Of a stretch of 18,618 bases of DNA, positions 17,059-18,618 are shown piece after piece. The DNA is from Bacteroidota bacterium (GTDB lineage: Bacteria; Bacteroidota; Bacteroidia; Bacteroidales; VadinHA17), in NCBI GenBank assembly GCA_022711195.1, contig JAKLFN010000019.1, forward strand, positions 1 through 18,618. Direction: 5' to 3'. The notes beneath the pieces are model-generated. The model did no database searches. It was not told the origin of the DNA and saw only the letters and a list, made by a program, of their open reading frames with translations. The first letter of the stretch is position 1. Every line of letters starts with the position of its first letter. A program made the position numbers and the translations under genes.

Positions 17059-18423
17059 TTAATAATCTTCAGGATTGTCAAGCCGGAAAACAACTCCCTT
17101 CTTCCATGAAGCAACTGCCTGCTCCCAGAATGTTACCAGAGTCTCACTTTTACTCAGGAAATAATCATTCTCTGAGAATATACTGTTCTTCTTTTTAAAG
17201 TTAAAGTAAAGGTACTCTTCGCTGACTTTGTACCTTGTTCCCCATGATGATTTTAAAACAGGTTTCCTGTAACCCCATGTCTCTCCTCCCGGGTTCTTAT
17301 AAACTTTATCGGGCGGACCATAGATCATGTATATCATTCCTCTTTCTGTCCGCCACCCTTCTTTATAGGAGGTGAAATAGTAGTTTGCATAGAGCACCCT
17401 GGTATAGTAAATCCTTATCAGTTCCCGTGCTTTTTCAACGTTACCTCCGCATTTTATCCAGAATTCGTCAAGCGCTACTTTGGGCCGGGGTGCTGTTCTC
17501 ATCTCCTCGAGCTCGGATTGTGTAGCAATATATGTCAGAGGTTCTATCATCACCTCAGGAGTGCCCATCTCCGGAAATAAAGGGCCGAAGTTATAAAAAC
17601 AGAATCCATCGGTGAGGTTGCTGTCCACGCTGCAAAGGTATATCCCCGGTTTAGGGAACATCATGGGCAGAGTGTCGGTATATGCAAGTGCAATAATAGT
17701 ATCGGGGCCATAATCTATTGCTTTTTCGGGAAGCATCATGGAGGGTGGATCAGGTTTGGTGGTATATGGCTTATAATAGGCTATATACAATGAATCGGCT
17801 TTTCCCCTGAGATATACCAGGTTCGAATATTCGTCCACCCTGACGACGGGATTGAAAAGCTCATTCTTCCCGAAATGTCCTCTTGCCACATAATTATACC
17901 TGTTTGTGACTGATGCCGTATTGAAGGGAATGAACGTTTGTATGACCAGCGATCTGAGGCGGTCAAGGATCTTTACTTCTGCAACATACTCCAGTCCGGG
18001 ATTTACGTTAAGCGGGATATGGTATACATATTCTTCAGTGCCTGCCTGCTTTACAATGCTCAGATCGTAGAAGGAAGTATCGGCCAGGGCCGTTCCGCCT
18101 GATGTTCTGAACAGCTTTACGGTAAGCGACAGTGATGCAGCCGGGACTCCCTGGGGGTTTGCTTCCGAAAAGAGAAGTTCGTTGCCGAAAAATTTAATTC
18201 CCAGCGATGCCTGGTTATCAGATGGGTAAGTAATATTATACCTGGGGTTAACAGGATTTTTCATCGGATTGTACAGGTACGACAGGTCGTTCGTATCCAG
18301 TACAGGTCTTGTGGTTGTGCATGATCCTGTAAATAGCATCAGAAGAACAACTGCTGCAGTTACCCTGGTACCGTCAGATAAATGTCTGACAATAATACTG
18401 GTTTCAGATGATTTTCTTTTCAT
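17059..18423 (-). CDS. GWxTD domain-containing lipoprotein
   Basis: Function unknown; the GWxTD family is a set of exported proteins found in Bacteroidota and some other phyla. From the ATG at 18423 the protein has 454 residues. A signal peptide with hydrophobic core VTAAVVLLMLFTG precedes Cys35 in TGSC, so it is probably a lipoprotein despite the loose lipobox. Residues of about 45-300 are beta-rich (sandwich-like). The C-terminal domain contains LDEFWIKCGGN, ANYYFTSYKEGWRTERGMIYMIYGPP and GGETWGYR, the hallmarks of the family. The name motif reads GWRTE (356-360), with Glu instead of Asp. A TTG at 18435 would add four residues but is less likely. The start overlaps the end of the thioesterase gene by 20 bases, and rlmB follows four bases after the stop, so all three are probably one transcript. 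Confidence 0.85.
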   Translation of the reverse strand: MKRKSSETSIIVRHLSDGTRVTAAVVLLMLFTGSCTTTRPVLDTNDLSYLYNPMKNPVNPRYNITYPSDNQASLGIKFFGNELLFSEANPQGVPAASLSLTVKLFRTSGGTALADTSFYDLSIVKQAGTEEYVYHIPLNVNPGLEYVAEVKILDRLRSLVIQTFIPFNTASVTNRYNYVARGHFGKNELFNPVVRVDEYSNLVYLRGKADSLYIAYYKPYTTKPDPPSMMLPEKAIDYGPDTIIALAYTDTLPMMFPKPGIYLCSVDSNLTDGFCFYNFGPLFPEMGTPEVMIEPLTYIATQSELEEMRTAPRPKVALDEFWIKCGGNVEKARELIRIYYTRVLYANYYFTSYKEGWRTERGMIYMIYGPPDKVYKNPGGETWGYRKPVLKSSWGTRYKVSEEYLYFNFKKKNSIFSENDYFLSKSETLVTFWEQAVASWKKGVVFRLDNPEDY

Positions 18424-18618
18424 ACTCCCATTCAATCCTTACCCTGCACAGGTCTTTGTTGTCAGCGGTTCTGACAATGGAATGGCTGAAGCATAATCCA
18501 TTATCACCGCTGACCAATGTCCTGATCACAATTTCATCGTCGAAGACCGCTTCTGCAAGATAATTTATTTCCGCCGAACATGGTCTGTGGTTCATAATGA
18601 AATTCAGATCATAGGTGT
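18404..18618 (-). CDS. Acyl-ACP thioesterase, C-terminal part
   Basis: Partial gene: the frame stays open through the right edge (TYDLNFIMNHRPCSAEINY...), so the start is outside the window. The 70 visible residues match the second hotdog domain of Bacteroidota acyl-ACP thioesterases: an EINYLAEAVFDDEIVIRT strand pair, a LCFSHSIVRTADNKDLCR hairpin and a final RIEWEY strand. These enzymes release fatty acids from acyl carrier protein. The catalytic residues would be in the missing part or not identifiable here. The internal ATG at 18595 is not a start. The stop lies 20 bases inside the following GWxTD gene. Confidence 0.72.
   Translation of the reverse strand, partial: TYDLNFIMNHRPCSAEINYLAEAVFDDEIVIRTLVSGDNGLCFSHSIVRTADNKDLCRVRIEWEYEKKII

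Noticed and set aside
17055..17114. Longer rlmB frame starting at 17114
   Set aside because: It would overlap the end of the GWxTD gene by about 56 bases. The ATG at 17054 gives the usual RlmB length and the typical IFGLRPV start.
18404..18595. Separate 63-residue gene at the right end
   Set aside because: The frame is open beyond its ATG to the window edge and the sequence resembles the end of an acyl-ACP thioesterase, so it is a truncated larger gene.

Overview
The window looks like chromosomal DNA from a member of the Bacteroidota, most likely Bacteroidales or a near relative. The signs are an outer-membrane beta-barrel protein ending in Phe, a GWxTD-type lipoprotein, an M64 peptidase and an acyl-ACP thioesterase. 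Shine-Dalgarno sequences are absent before most starts. Several start codons sit just downstream of a TAnnTTTG box, the -7 element of the Bacteroidota primary sigma factor. No rRNA, tRNA, CRISPR array, insertion sequence or phage gene was seen. Coding density is very high and the largest gap is about 150 bases (10516-10662).

Layout, left to right. Plus strand: the 3' part of an outer-membrane beta-barrel gene (2-718), a membrane-anchored lytic transglycosylase (821-1789), uvrA (1810-4629) and a LOG-family nucleotide hydrolase (4667-5392). smpB (5406-5864, minus) converges on the LOG gene. miaA (5948-6880, plus) diverges from smpB. A minus-strand operon follows, read right to left: bcp peroxiredoxin (10054-10515), recA (9029-10042), S9 peptidase lipoprotein (6956-9019). 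Its end is separated from miaA by a long inverted repeat. A secreted TPR/SPOR-like protein (10663-12342, plus) converges on an M64 metallopeptidase (12432-13718, minus) across a second inverted repeat made of C and G runs. A YbdG-like mechanosensitive channel (13796-15061) and a transaldolase-like protein (15096-16313) lie on the plus strand. The window closes with a minus-strand operon, read right to left: acyl-ACP thioesterase (partial, 18404-18618), GWxTD-type lipoprotein (17059-18423), rlmB (16314-17054).

Functionally this is a core-genome neighbourhood. It covers DNA repair and recombination (UvrA, RecA), translation quality control and RNA modification (SmpB, MiaA, RlmB), envelope upkeep (lytic transglycosylase, SPOR-like protein, mechanosensitive channel, outer-membrane barrel, two lipoproteins), peroxide defence (Bcp) and exported proteolysis (S9, M64). 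I found no convincing new multi-gene system. The points most worth a second look are the two inverted repeats between convergent genes, a divergent MiaA, a 405-residue transaldolase-like protein, the uncharacterised TPR/SPOR-like protein, and a GWxTD lipoprotein whose name motif reads GWRTE and whose start lies inside the preceding gene. Several start codons were set downstream of the longest possible reading frame, using the promoter boxes or neighbouring genes as evidence.
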